The translations under genes and the position numbers were made by a program. From Sphingobacteriaceae bacterium (GTDB taxonomy: Bacteria > Bacteroidota > Bacteroidia > Sphingobacteriales > Sphingobacteriaceae), in contig JAQSWM010000001.1 of assembly GCA_029266635.1 (NCBI GenBank), positions 62,001 to 126,000 of the forward strand: a DNA stretch of 64,000 nt. The letters run 5' to 3'. The notes under the pieces are model-generated. The model worked only from the letters and a program-made list of their open reading frames with translations. It was not told the origin of the DNA and made no database searches. This document shows, in pieces, positions 45,045 to 53,668 of the stretch; the stretch's first letter is position 1, and every line of letters begins with the position of its first letter.

Positions 45045-46583
45045 ATGTCGGTTTTCAGGAGAAAGCGAAAAGAAGCTCAGCTCATTTTATTTTTTACGGT
45101 GCTGAAGTTTTTGCTTCATCTCTTTGCCAACAGCAATTTCGGATTTCATCGCGATGAGCTTCTTTATATCGCTCTGGGCGAGCATCTTGACTGGGGCTTC
45201 AAAGAGGTGCCGCCCTTTATTTCCGTTGTTTCCTGGATTGGGGTACACATTTTTGGAGGGAGCGTTTTTGCCGTGCGGTTGCTTCCATCACTCGCGGGAG
45301 CATTGACTGTATATCTCTGCGGGCTGATGGCTTTGAACATGGGCGGAAAGCGTTTTGCCATCAGCGTGGCTTGTCTTGGGATGATAATTTCTCCGGCATT
45401 TCTGGCAAGTCAATATCTTTTACAGCCTGTTGTATTCGATCAGCTTTTCTGGACTTTGAGCGCTTACTTCGCGATGAGCTATGTACAAACCAAGAACGTT
45501 GCTTTTCTGTACTGGCTCGGTGCGGCTATCGGATTCGGAATGCTCAACAAGTACACCATGGCGTTGTATGCGGGTGCCCTTGTGCTTGGGCTCCTGTTTT
45601 CCTCGCAACGGAAGTTACTGTTCAACAAGCACGTATTAGGTGCCGCGGGAATAGCTTTGCTGATTTTTTCGCCCAATCTTGTGTGGCAGCTCACGCACAA
45701 ACTTCCCGTCATCAGCCACATGAAGGAGCTGAAAGAAACTCAGCTGGAATACATTGGCCCTGCGGATTTTCTTCTTGGACAATTATTTCTGCATGCAAGC
45801 GGCATTTTCATCTGGCTGCCTGCACTTGTTTATCTGTTTTTTAGCAGGGTGCGGCGGAAGTTTGTATTCCTGTCAACAGCTTATGTATTTACCGTAGTGA
45901 TCCTGATCGTACTCCACGGAAAAGGTTATTACAGCTTTGGCGCATATCCTGCACTGTTTGCGGCAGGTGGAGTATTCTGGCAAAAAATATTGAGCAGACT
46001 GCAGGAACCCGCCAGATACGCAATTCTCGCGGGCTGCCTCGTGCCATCGCTCCTCTTTGTTCCCATTGCAATCCCGATACTTCCGTTTTCTACATCGCTG
46101 AAGTTTTTCGAGTTTACATCTACAAAAATGAAGTTAGATTTTCCATTGAAATGGGAGGATCAGAAGCTACATGCCACCACACAAGACTATGCTGATATGC
46201 TCGGCTGGGACGAGATAGCCTTCAATGTAGATAAGGCATACAAGTCACTGAGCGATGAACAGCGAAAATCTGTTACTGTATTTGCCGAGAACTACGGGAT
46301 GGCTGGAGCGGCAGACCACCTGGGGAAATCTTATAATTTGCCTGCAACGGTTTGCCTGAGCAGCAGCTATGCGCTTTGGGCACCCGACAGCATTCAAACA
46401 AATCAGATTATTTACGTCGGAGAGGACATTAGCCTGATTGGAAAAGCTTACAAGGACGCTGTAAAAGTTGGAGAAGTTACCAATCCGTTTGCACGGGAGC
46501 ATGGAACGGCAATTTACCTGCTTTCTAATCCGCTGATTAACATCAACCCAAAATACAGGGCTGAACTAGACACAAGAAGATAG
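45045..46583 (+). CDS. GT39-like membrane glycosyltransferase (PMT/ArnT superfamily)
   Basis: 512 residues with about ten membrane helices in the first 350, then a soluble C-terminal domain of about 150 residues. The first periplasmic loop contains FGFHRDELLYIALGEHLDWG, with the Asp-Glu pair that marks the PMT_2/GT39 family. Such enzymes move a sugar from a polyprenyl-phosphate carrier to a lipid or protein at the outer face of the inner membrane. The acceptor is not evident from context. Convergent with cystathionine beta-synthase across a hairpin. Confidence 0.88.
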   Translation: MSVFRRKRKEAQLILFFTVLKFLLHLFANSNFGFHRDELLYIALGEHLDWGFKEVPPFISVVSWIGVHIFGGSVFAVRLLPSLAGALTVYLCGLMALNMGGKRFAISVACLGMIISPAFLASQYLLQPVVFDQLFWTLSAYFAMSYVQTKNVAFLYWLGAAIGFGMLNKYTMALYAGALVLGLLFSSQRKLLFNKHVLGAAGIALLIFSPNLVWQLTHKLPVISHMKELKETQLEYIGPADFLLGQLFLHASGIFIWLPALVYLFFSRVRRKFVFLSTAYVFTVVILIVLHGKGYYSFGAYPALFAAGGVFWQKILSRLQEPARYAILAGCLVPSLLFVPIAIPILPFSTSLKFFEFTSTKMKLDFPLKWEDQKLHATTQDYADMLGWDEIAFNVDKAYKSLSDEQRKSVTVFAENYGMAGAADHLGKSYNLPATVCLSSSYALWAPDSIQTNQIIYVGEDISLIGKAYKDAVKVGEVTNPFAREHGTAIYLLSNPLININPKYRAELDTRR

Positions 46584-46590
46584 TGTGGAA

Positions 46591-46625
46591 GAGACTTACG
46601 AAGTTTTAAAAACTTCGTAAGTCTT
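46591..46625. terminator. Hairpin between GT39-like gene and cystathionine beta-synthase
   Basis: GACTTACGAAGTTTT (46593-46607) and AAAACTTCGTAAGTC (46609-46623) form a perfect 15-bp stem, extendable by an A-T and a G-T pair. T-runs after the stem are weak in both directions, so it may serve as a bidirectional terminator for the two convergent genes. Confidence 0.55.
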
Positions 46626-46683
46626 GTTAGCTGAAATGGCGTTGATAACTTCGTAAGTCTTGTTATGCCGAGATAGCGTTGAT
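46611..46683. repeat. Imperfect tandem duplication of terminator arm and gene 3' end
   Basis: Bases 46611-46646 and 46647-46683 are near copies: both start AACTTCGTAAGTCTTGTTA and end GCGTTGAT. The second copy contains the last seven codons and stop of cystathionine beta-synthase. The first is a diverged copy lying outside the gene. Confidence 0.75.
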
Positions 46684-48024
46684 AATATCGTACTGCGTGA
46701 TGATCTCAATTTTGCCAAGTTCATCCTCCAGCAAAACCGCAGTATTTTCTTTGTTGATCATAGCCGAAATTTTATCAATCGACGTATTCAGATCTACAAA
46801 CGGGAACGGATTGCTCATAATGCTATCCACTTTACTGGACTTCACAGCAGGATTTTCCAGCAACGCATTCAAAACATCACTTTCTGTGACTTTTCCTACC
46901 ACCATACCTTTTTGTGTAACCGGTATCTGAGAAATGTTCAAAGCTTTGATAGCATTCGCCGCTTCAAGGATGGTTTTGTTGGCATCGATGGTTACAATTT
47001 CCTGTCTTTGCCTTCTGGCGAGGATGGATTTAGCGGTTAGCTTTTCATCTGCGAGGAAACCGCGTTCACGCAACCAGTCGTCATTGTACATTTTGCCCAT
47101 GTAGCGGGAGCCGTGATCCGGGAAAATAATAACAACAACATCCGTTTCCTTCAGCTTGCTCTTCAATTGCAGCAATCCGGCAACAGCCGACCCTGTAGAG
47201 TTGCCTGCGAAAATGCCTTCTTTGCGGGCAATCTCACGGGTCATCAGTGCCGCGTCCTTATCGGTTACTTTTTCGAAAAGGTCTATCAGGCTGAAATCAA
47301 CATTTTGGGGAAGAAAATCTTCTCCGATCCCTTCAGTGATGTAGGGGTAAATTTCGTTTTTGTCGAAGATGCCGGTTTCCTTATATTTTTTGAATACTGA
47401 ACCGTACGTGTCAATTCCCCAAACCTGGATGTTGGGGTTTTGCTCTTTTAAATATCGTGCTGTTCCTGAGATTGTGCCCCCGGTACCTACGCCTACAACC
47501 AGGTGAGTAATCTTTCCTTCAGTCTGCTTCCATATCTCAGGACCTGTTTGCTCGTAGTGTGCCTGGGAGTTCGACAAGTTGTCGTACTGGTTAGGCTTCC
47601 ATGCGTTAGGCGTTTCCCGAACCAACCGCGTTGAAACAGAATAGTATGAACGCGGATCTTCGGGATCAACGTTGGTGGGACAAACAATTACTTCGGCACC
47701 AAATGCCCGAAGCGCATCCACTTTCTCTTTGGACTGCTTATCTGTAGTGGTAAAAATACACTTGTAGCCCTTTATAACAGACGCTATCGCCAATCCCATG
47801 CCGGTATTTCCCGATGTCCCTTCTATGATAGTTCCGCCGGGCTTCAATAAGCCATTCGCCTCGGCATCTTCAATCATCTTCAAAGCCATACGGTCTTTGA
47901 TTGAATTTCCTGGATTGGTTGTTTCTATCTTAGCAAGCACGGTTGCTTTTACGTCTTTGGTTATCTTGTTTAGTTTAACCAAAGGCGTGTCGCCGATTGT
48001 TTCGAGGATATTGTTATGCCACAT
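46663..48024 (-). CDS. Cystathionine beta-synthase-like PLP enzyme with CBS pair
   Basis: 453 residues from the ATG at 48024, which gives the family start MWHNNILETIGDTPLVKLNK; an upstream in-frame codon adds 18 atypical residues. The PLP lysine is K43 in NPGNSIKDRMA, the phosphate loop is EGTSGNTGMGLA, and the C-terminal 120 residues hold two CBS repeats, as in eukaryotic-type enzymes. It condenses serine or O-acetylserine with homocysteine or sulfide. The minus-strand box TACTTTTG ends 4 bases before the ATG. Confidence 0.92.
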   Translation of the reverse strand: MWHNNILETIGDTPLVKLNKITKDVKATVLAKIETTNPGNSIKDRMALKMIEDAEANGLLKPGGTIIEGTSGNTGMGLAIASVIKGYKCIFTTTDKQSKEKVDALRAFGAEVIVCPTNVDPEDPRSYYSVSTRLVRETPNAWKPNQYDNLSNSQAHYEQTGPEIWKQTEGKITHLVVGVGTGGTISGTARYLKEQNPNIQVWGIDTYGSVFKKYKETGIFDKNEIYPYITEGIGEDFLPQNVDFSLIDLFEKVTDKDAALMTREIARKEGIFAGNSTGSAVAGLLQLKSKLKETDVVVIIFPDHGSRYMGKMYNDDWLRERGFLADEKLTAKSILARRQRQEIVTIDANKTILEAANAIKALNISQIPVTQKGMVVGKVTESDVLNALLENPAVKSSKVDSIMSNPFPFVDLNTSIDKISAMINKENTAVLLEDELGKIEIITQYDIINAISA

Positions 48025-48028
48025 GCAG

Positions 48029-48036
48029 CAAAAGTA
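48029..48036 (-). promoter_or_regulatory. -7 box for cystathionine beta-synthase gene
   Basis: TACTTTTG on the minus strand matches TAnnTTTG and ends 4 bases before the ATG at 48024. Start of transcription would fall on or next to the start codon. Confidence 0.5.
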
Positions 48037-48093
48037 ATGAAATGGAACAGATAGGAGCTGGAAATCTAAAGCGTGCAATTCGGTGAAAAGATC

Positions 48094-48462
48094 CTACGCA
48101 GCTTTAATGTGAGACTGGATCTTATTGAGCAGGAAATCGATATCAAAGGGTTTTGCCACAAAATCATCCGGGCAACCTTTCTGATGCATCGAATCCTTTA
48201 AGTTATGGCTTGCAGATATAAGTATAACAGGAATATTTTGAGTGCGATCGCTTTCCTTGATGGCAGAACAAATCTCGCGACCATCTAATCCGCCCAACAT
48301 AACGTCGAGTAGGATGAGATCTGGAGGGTTGTCACCGATAGTCTCGAAAACTAAATTTCCATCCAGCAAGGTGGCAACCTCATAGCCAGAAAATTCAAGA
48401 ATATCCTGAAGAGCTTCAAGGATAAATGGGTTGTCGTCTATTGCTAAAATTCGCTTGGGCAT
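48094..48462 (-). CDS. Receiver-only response regulator
   Basis: 122 residues, a lone CheY-like receiver. The acidic pocket is DD in ILAIDDNPFILEALQDILEF, the phosphoacceptor Asp lies in LILLDVMLGGLDG (about 53) and the Lys in DFVAKPFDID (about 104). No output domain and no kinase are next to it. It is divergent from rpoD. This is the second orphan receiver in the window, and unlike the one at 18942 it has a full set of conserved residues. Confidence 0.92.
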   Translation of the reverse strand: MPKRILAIDDNPFILEALQDILEFSGYEVATLLDGNLVFETIGDNPPDLILLDVMLGGLDGREICSAIKESDRTQNIPVILISASHNLKDSMHQKGCPDDFVAKPFDIDFLLNKIQSHIKAA

Positions 48463-48669
48463 AATTCAAATTCTGTGTTACTATCCAAATTTGATGCCAC
48501 AAAGAGCGTGAGTTGTAAAAAAACACTTTGTTGAAATTGTTTCTAAAGGCAAAAATTGTATAAGCTTGGAATGATTTTTGCTGAGAAATCGATACATAAT
48601 AATTCCCGAAAAGTCAAGAATTTTCCGCAACTTTTTTTACAAACTATCGTCCTGAGGGATAAAAGTTAT
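48463..48669. other. Intergenic region upstream of rpoD
   Basis: No gene is seen. The stretch is AT-rich, with runs of A and T and no strong hairpin. It should contain the divergent promoter of the receiver gene, but no perfect TAnnTTTG was found on that strand. Confidence 0.4.
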
Positions 48670-48677
48670 TAACTTTG
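48670..48677 (+). promoter_or_regulatory. -7 box upstream of rpoD
   Basis: TAACTTTG, followed by C, is a perfect match to the Bacteroidota TAnnTTTGC-type box. It ends 33 bases before the rpoD ATG, leaving a leader of about 25 bases. No clear -33 TTG was seen. Confidence 0.6.
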
Positions 48678-48710
48678 CACACTTTTACAGAAAAAGGGTA
48701 CCCATAATAG

Positions 48711-49571
48711 ATGAGACAACTCAAAATAACGCAATCCATTACCAACCGTGAATCGCAGTCGCTTGACAAGTATCTTCACGAAATTGGTAAAGTAGACCTT
48801 ATCACAGCAGAAGAAGAAGTAATATTAGCACAAAAGATACGCGAAGGGGACCAGGCTGCTTTAGAACGACTGACAAAAACGAATCTTCGTTTTGTGGTTT
48901 CTGTAGCTAAACAATATCAGAATCAAGGGCTTACACTTGGAGACTTAATTAACGAGGGTAACCTGGGCTTGATTAAAGCCGCCAAACGCTTTGATGAAAC
49001 CAAAGGTTTTAAATTCATCTCATATGCAGTTTGGTGGATCCGTCAGTCTATTCTGCAGGCTATCGCAGAACAGTCGCGTATTGTACGCCTTCCTTTAAAC
49101 CAGGTGGGCTCACTAAGCAAGATCAGCAAAGCATTTTCCAGGCTAGAGCAGGAATTTGAACGTGAGCCTTCTCCCGAGGAGCTTGCCGATACATTGGAAA
49201 CAACTGTTGAGAAGATCTCGGATACACTGAGCAACTCAGGCCGTCACGTATCAATGGATGCTCCGTTTGTACAGGGAGAAGAAAACACGCTTCTGGATGT
49301 GTTGGAAAACAGCGATCCGAATACAGACAGCAGCCTGATCAACGAATCTTTGTCTGAAGAAATCAAACGCTCACTGGCAACTTTGACCGAGCGTGAACGC
49401 GAAATTATTGTATTGTTCTTCGGGCTTAGCACTAATCATCCGCTTTCACTGGAAGAAATTGGCGAAAAGTTCAACCTGACCCGCGAGCGTGTAAGGCAGA
49501 TAAAAGATAAAGCACTTCAGCGCTTGAGGCACACCTCAAGAAGCAAGATCCTGAAATCTTACTTAGGTTAG
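48711..49571 (+). CDS. rpoD: Primary RNA polymerase sigma factor (Bacteroidota SigA type)
   Basis: 286 residues, the short form typical of this phylum, which lacks region 1.1. Region 1.2 ([20 protein letters not shown]), region 2 ([20 protein letters not shown] and [19 protein letters not shown]), region 3 and region 4 ([33 protein letters not shown]) are all present. It directs core polymerase to TAnnTTTG promoters such as those marked in this window. Transcribed alone, it ends at a strong terminator. Confidence 0.97.
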   Translation: MRQLKITQSITNRESQSLDKYLHEIGKVDLITAEEEVILAQKIREGDQAALERLTKTNLRFVVSVAKQYQNQGLTLGDLINEGNLGLIKAAKRFDETKGFKFISYAVWWIRQSILQAIAEQSRIVRLPLNQVGSLSKISKAFSRLEQEFEREPSPEELADTLETTVEKISDTLSNSGRHVSMDAPFVQGEENTLLDVLENSDPNTDSSLINESLSEEIKRSLATLTEREREIIVLFFGLSTNHPLSLEEIGEKFNLTRERVRQIKDKALQRLRHTSRSKILKSYLG

Positions 49572-49578
49572 AAATCAG

Positions 49579-49626
49579 CAGCAAACAAAAAGAGCTTCAG
49601 GAAACTGAAGCTCTTTTTGTTTGCTG
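49579..49626. terminator. Bidirectional intrinsic terminator after rpoD
   Basis: A perfect 22-bp stem (49579-49600 with 49605-49626) capped by a GAAA tetraloop contains internal A5 and T5 runs, so it can stop transcription from rpoD and from the convergent helicase gene. Confidence 0.9.
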
Positions 49627-49658
49627 ACGTTTTATTAGGTACATTCAAATTCTGAACC

Positions 49659-51071
49659 TTAATTCTTAAAGAACCTCTCGCTGAAATTAACCAGGTATAC
49701 TTCTTTGGTGGCACGTGTTACGGCCGTGTAGAGCCAGCGCAGAAAATCATTGTTAACCATTTCTTCGGTTAAATAGCCCTGATCTACAAAAACAGCGTCC
49801 CACTGTCCGCCCTGCGCCTTGTGGCAGGTAACGGCAAAAGCAAACTTCACCTGCAAAGCATTGTAGTACGGATCTTTCTTTAATTCCTCAAATCGGAGTT
49901 TCCTATTGGCAATGTGGGCATAATCCTCCATCACCGCCTCAAACAACCTTCGGCTTTCCACAGTGGCGAGGCTCGGGCTCTCGGCATAAAGCGTATCCAC
50001 CAATATTTTACAGCTTAAAGGTTCCTGATCGGGATAATCAACAAATTCCAGCATCACGTCCGCAAAGCGAAACCCGTACATCTCATGTATATTTCTAACT
50101 CGGCGGATCAGGGCAATGTCGCCATTGGCAATAAATGCATTGCTGCTCTCCTCTCCTTCCAGCCAGAAGTAGTTGTTCCGCACCACCATGATGTAATCAC
50201 CTCCGGTTAGCTCTTCCTCCCGATATAAAATCCGGTTACGGATCTGTTGATTGTAGTTGTTCGCACTTTTATTGGAACGACAAATAACCAGCGTATTTTC
50301 CATGCCGTACTTGTTGTAAGCATAGTTAAGCCCTTCGGGGAGCCGCTCGCCGTCAATGCAAAAAATATCGCGGTAGCCTTTAATCACAAACTGCGGGAAG
50401 CCATTTTTTCCTTTGCGGATAAGTTCCCGAACACTTGTGGCATTACGCAAGATCCCAGACTCCTTTTCCTGACGCACAACATCGGTCATCTCGAAGTGGA
50501 AGAGTGTTAAGGCAAAGGTGTGTTTCAGGAACTTGAGGTCGAGCGCCGGGCTGTGCTCAGAGCTAACAGGAGGCAATTGAGCGCTATCCCCTACGAGCAT
50601 CAGCCGACAGTTTTTTCCGTTATAAACGTAGTCAACAAGATCGTGAAGCAAGCCCCTGCCGCCAAACTCACCCGCTGTATCATTCACCATTGAAGCTTCA
50701 TCAACAATAAAAAGGGTGTTTTCGGCGATGTTCTGCCCCAGCATAAAATTCATATCAGGCGTAACTGCCGACTTCTTTCTGTAGATCTTTTTGTGAATGG
50801 TAAATGCCTGCCGTCCCGAATAATTGGAGATAACCTTTGCAGCCCGCCCAGTCGGCGCCAATAGGACTGCCTTCAACTTGAGCTGCGGCAAAATCTTGAC
50901 CAATGCCCCAATCAGTGTTGTTTTGCCTGTCCCTGCGTAACCTTTCAGCACAAAGCACTCGTCGCCGTTATTAGAGAGAAGGAACTTTGCAAGTTCATTG
51001 AAAGCAAGATGCTGTTGTGCAGTTGGTTCAGAGCTGAACGCCCTGTTCAGCAAAGTGGCAATATCCATCAT
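49659..51071 (-). CDS. RecD-like/Dda-like ATP-dependent DNA helicase (SF1)
   Basis: 470 residues from the ATG at 51071 (a second Met follows directly). The longer in-frame extension overlaps the divergent DUF3822 gene and lacks family similarity. Walker A is GYAGTGKTTLI (about 48-58), Walker B is FIVDEASM, and the C-terminal UvrD_C_2 part has VTCHKAQGGQWDAVFVDQ and LYTAVTRATKEVYLV. It is expected to unwind DNA 5' to 3' in repair or replication restart. Divergent from DUF3822 across 58 bases and convergent with rpoD. Confidence 0.92.
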   Translation of the reverse strand: MMDIATLLNRAFSSEPTAQQHLAFNELAKFLLSNNGDECFVLKGYAGTGKTTLIGALVKILPQLKLKAVLLAPTGRAAKVISNYSGRQAFTIHKKIYRKKSAVTPDMNFMLGQNIAENTLFIVDEASMVNDTAGEFGGRGLLHDLVDYVYNGKNCRLMLVGDSAQLPPVSSEHSPALDLKFLKHTFALTLFHFEMTDVVRQEKESGILRNATSVRELIRKGKNGFPQFVIKGYRDIFCIDGERLPEGLNYAYNKYGMENTLVICRSNKSANNYNQQIRNRILYREEELTGGDYIMVVRNNYFWLEGEESSNAFIANGDIALIRRVRNIHEMYGFRFADVMLEFVDYPDQEPLSCKILVDTLYAESPSLATVESRRLFEAVMEDYAHIANRKLRFEELKKDPYYNALQVKFAFAVTCHKAQGGQWDAVFVDQGYLTEEMVNNDFLRWLYTAVTRATKEVYLVNFSERFFKN

Positions 51072-51116
51072 GGCAAAATTGCGCAATTCCCGGCTCCCGA
51101 TACCATAAAAAAATTT

Positions 51117-51124
51117 TAGTTTTG
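51117..51124 (+). promoter_or_regulatory. -7 box for DUF3822-rsmD
   Basis: TAGTTTTG matches TAnnTTTG and ends 5 bases before the ATG at 51130, predicting a leaderless or near-leaderless transcript. Confidence 0.5.
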
Positions 51125-51129
51125 CTCTT

Positions 51130-51963
51130 ATGAGCGATCTGCAGGATATACATTTTATCGACGACAATTTCCAATCGCAACACGCCGCAAAATGCGATCT
51201 GCTCATCAGGATTTCAGGCGATAGATTTTCCTACGCAGTAGTAGATCAAATTCAGGATCAGGTCAAAATGGTATCATCATCTTCCCTTGATGGGAATGGT
51301 GACGACGGTATTAAAAAAGCTCTCGAAAACACTTCATTCAACTATAATTTCAGAAAAGTTAAAGTCTCTGTCGAGACGAGCAGCTTTACATTTATTCCTG
51401 CAGAAGTTTACCAGGAAGAAATGCTTGAGGCTTATGGAGCGTTCAACATGCAAGGTAATGCCGGGCTGCATGCCAACCATATCTGGGGCGCTGGCATCAG
51501 GAATATCCTTTCTGTGGAGAAAGGATTAGAAGAATCCGTAAAGCAAAAATTTGGAGAAACATTATTTGTTAGTCAGGCTGAACCATTCATTGAAACTGCT
51601 TTAAAATACTACTTCAAGCCAATAGCACAACAAGTATTTATCAATGTAAGCGGCCAGGCTTTCGAATTGCTGGTCACAGAAGGCAAGAAGGTAAAGTTCT
51701 ATAACTTATTTCAAAACACCACTGCAGATGAGTTTAACTACTTCCTGCTTTTTGCGATAAACCAATTGGAACTTGCTTCCAAGAGCCTGCTTCTTATCTT
51801 GTCCGGCGATATCCGGCAAGGTGATGAAAGATACAATAGGGTGCAAAAATATTTTGACAACATCAGCTTTGCCGATAGCAGCAAACTGCTCCGCCTGCCC
51901 GAAATCGCAAGAGAAAATTCCCATCGCTTCTTCTCGCTTCTAAGCCTGAACTTATGCGCATAA
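51130..51963 (+). CDS. DUF3822 family protein
   Basis: 277 residues. The start SDLQDIHFIDDNFQSQHAAK and the later segment NLFQNTTADEFNYFLLFAIN are typical of DUF3822, a Bacteroidota family with an actin/FtsA-like fold and unknown function. Soluble, no signal peptide. The stop overlaps the rsmD start by 10 bases, an arrangement common in the phylum that suggests a functional link to 16S rRNA modification or simply coupling. Confidence 0.9.
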   Translation: MSDLQDIHFIDDNFQSQHAAKCDLLIRISGDRFSYAVVDQIQDQVKMVSSSSLDGNGDDGIKKALENTSFNYNFRKVKVSVETSSFTFIPAEVYQEEMLEAYGAFNMQGNAGLHANHIWGAGIRNILSVEKGLEESVKQKFGETLFVSQAEPFIETALKYYFKPIAQQVFINVSGQAFELLVTEGKKVKFYNLFQNTTADEFNYFLLFAINQLELASKSLLLILSGDIRQGDERYNRVQKYFDNISFADSSKLLRLPEIARENSHRFFSLLSLNLCA

Positions 51964-52493
51964 TTGGCGGCAGGCTGAAAGGTTTGCGATTAAGCCCGCC
52001 TAAAAACCTGCCCGTGCGGCCGACGACGGACATGGCTAAAGAAGCCCTGTTCAACATTTTGACGAACACAATCGATTTTGAAGCAATCAAGGTTCTTGAT
52101 TTATTCAGTGGCACCGGCAGTATTAGCCTGGAGTTCGCGTCGAGAGGAGTGCCTGAGATAACCTCCGTAGATATTAATTTCGGATGTGTTAACTTTCTGA
52201 AGAATACTGCCAAAGAGAAAGCACTGGAGGCTATCCACCCGTTTAAAGCAGATGTATTCAAATTTTTAGCGCAGGATGATGAGCAGTACGATCTGATCTT
52301 TGCTGATGCCCCGTTCGACAATCCAAAGCTACCCCAAATTCCACAGGTTATTTTTGAAAAGGAGCGGCTAAGGCCGGATGGAATGCTAATCGTTGAACAT
52401 CCATCGTTTATCAAATTGGACCATTATCCGCAGTTTACAGACAAGAGAAAGTACGGGTATTCAGCGTTTAGTTTTTTTAAGGCTCTGGATTAA
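51954..52493 (+). CDS. rsmD: 16S rRNA (guanine966-N2)-methyltransferase
   Basis: 179 residues. The start MRIIGGRLKGLRLSPPKNLP and PTTDMAKEALFNIL are family signatures, the SAM-binding motif is LDLFSGTGSISLEFASRG (about 43-60), and the catalytic (D/N)PP(F/Y) position reads DAPFD, a variant of the usual DPPY. It methylates G966 of 16S rRNA in the small subunit. Begins inside DUF3822. Confidence 0.94.
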   Translation: MRIIGGRLKGLRLSPPKNLPVRPTTDMAKEALFNILTNTIDFEAIKVLDLFSGTGSISLEFASRGVPEITSVDINFGCVNFLKNTAKEKALEAIHPFKADVFKFLAQDDEQYDLIFADAPFDNPKLPQIPQVIFEKERLRPDGMLIVEHPSFIKLDHYPQFTDKRKYGYSAFSFFKALD

Positions 52494-52600
52494 TTCTGCC
52501 CGTCATTCCTACAACAGCAGGAATCTTAAAGCGAGTAGAAGATTCATTGTTCTTTCAACCGCTACTTGCCACTTCCCTCAATACCATTTACCTTTAACAT
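52494..52600. repeat. Intergenic GTCATTCCT-type hairpin
   Basis: GTCATTCCTACAACAGCAGGAATC at 52502-52525 has the stem ATTCCT/AGGAAT and belongs to a group of small dispersed intergenic hairpins. No gene is present. TACCTTTA, one base off TAnnTTTG, ends 4 bases before coaD. Confidence 0.5.
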
Positions 52601-53062
52601 ATGAAAATTGCTCTTTTCCCCGGCTCGTTTGATCCTGTAACCAAAGCCCACGTAGACATCCTGCGGCGCTCAGTTCCACTATTCGACAAGGTGATTATCG
52701 GGATCGGATTAAACAGCAACAAACAGCCGCTACTGGAAGCGGGCATCCGCAAAAAAATGCTGCAGGCGGTTTTTAAGGATGAATCTAAAGTAGAAGTTGA
52801 AACGTACGAGGGCTTAACGGTAGATTTTTGTGCAAAGGTTGGAGCCGATTACATGATCCGGGGCATCCGCACCGTTTCAGATTTTGAATATGAGAAAGCC
52901 ATCGCTCAGATGAACCACGCACTAAAACCTGAAATCGAAAGCATCTTCATCGTAAGCAAGCCGGGCTATTCGTCAATCAGCTCAACTATCGTACGCGATA
53001 TTCTACGCTACAAAGGCGACATAAGCCAGTTCGTGCCCAAAGAAGTATTGGAATACATTTAA
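52601..53062 (+). CDS. coaD: Phosphopantetheine adenylyltransferase
   Basis: 153 residues, the usual length. The start KIALFPGSFDPVTKAHVDIL contains the T/HxGH-type nucleotidyltransferase motif (here TKAH), and YMIRGIRTVSDFEYE and SKPGYSSISSTIVRDI are diagnostic. It converts 4'-phosphopantetheine and ATP to dephospho-CoA. The first His of the family motif TxGH is present as H17, with Lys-Ala in place of the usual residues. The stop overlaps that of the convergent NUDIX gene (TTAA). Confidence 0.95.
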   Translation: MKIALFPGSFDPVTKAHVDILRRSVPLFDKVIIGIGLNSNKQPLLEAGIRKKMLQAVFKDESKVEVETYEGLTVDFCAKVGADYMIRGIRTVSDFEYEKAIAQMNHALKPEIESIFIVSKPGYSSISSTIVRDILRYKGDISQFVPKEVLEYI

Positions 53063-53661
53063 CATTCCGCTACGCTCATCACATCTTTGATAAGCGGATA
53101 AGTATTTAGCCTCACCATATCAAAATCGCCTGGCGCAATCCACCGTGCCTCGGTAATATCCTCCTCAAGCTGCGGTACCAGCCTTTCCTGCCCTTTCGCT
53201 TGCATGTGGTACCATGCAGTACGTTTCAGGATGGTTTTGCCCCCCATCTCGTACACATGCCAGGTGCGACAGATCTTTTTACCAATGCTCTTCACCTTAA
53301 TTCCACACTCCTCTTCAACCTCCCGAACGGCTGCTTTCTTAGTCTTTTCACCTTCGTCAAGTTTGCCTTTTGGAAGGTCCCACTTGCCTTTTCTGAATAT
53401 GAACAGGTACTTATTTTCTTCGTTGCGCACCAGCCCACCCGCCGCTTTAATCAACTTCATGGATTTCTTAACATTCTTAAACAAACGCTTTGGGCGAGGT
53501 GTTACAAGAAGGTATTCAACAGGCTCAATTCTGTTTCTCTTATCGCTGTAAAATGCTAAAAAATCAAACCGTTGGCTGTCAAGTTGTTTGTAGGTCTCGG
53601 GGCTCGTTGGCAGCGATTCGCGTATCGTGAGGGATGTATCGTTAATATAAATTTTATACAT
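53059..53661 (-). CDS. NUDIX hydrolase
   Basis: 200 residues from the ATG at 53661 (MYKIYINDTSLTIRESLPTS). An ATG three codons upstream at 53670 is possible and would overlap pyrE. The NUDIX box GKLDEGEKTKKAAVREVEEE (about 115-134) followed by CGI has all catalytic Glu and Arg residues. The N-terminal 70 residues are a lineage-specific extension. It hydrolyses a nucleoside diphosphate-linked compound, not identifiable from sequence. Its start codon lies within the pyrE -7 box on the other strand. Confidence 0.9.
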   Translation of the reverse strand: MYKIYINDTSLTIRESLPTSPETYKQLDSQRFDFLAFYSDKRNRIEPVEYLLVTPRPKRLFKNVKKSMKLIKAAGGLVRNEENKYLFIFRKGKWDLPKGKLDEGEKTKKAAVREVEEECGIKVKSIGKKICRTWHVYEMGGKTILKRTAWYHMQAKGQERLVPQLEEDITEARWIAPGDFDMVRLNTYPLIKDVMSVAEC

Positions 53662-53664
53662 TTG
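53657..53664 (+). promoter_or_regulatory. -7 box for pyrE, overlapping the NUDIX start codon
   Basis: TACATTTG matches TAnnTTTG and ends 4 bases before the pyrE ATG. The CAT inside it is the reverse complement of the NUDIX gene's ATG at 53661, so the two divergent starts are physically interlocked. Confidence 0.5.
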
Positions 53665-53668
53665 CGCC

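Noticed and set aside
51072-51206. Extended N-terminus of the RecD-like helicase
   Set aside because: It overlaps the divergent DUF3822 gene and its promoter box, and the added 45 residues lack family character.
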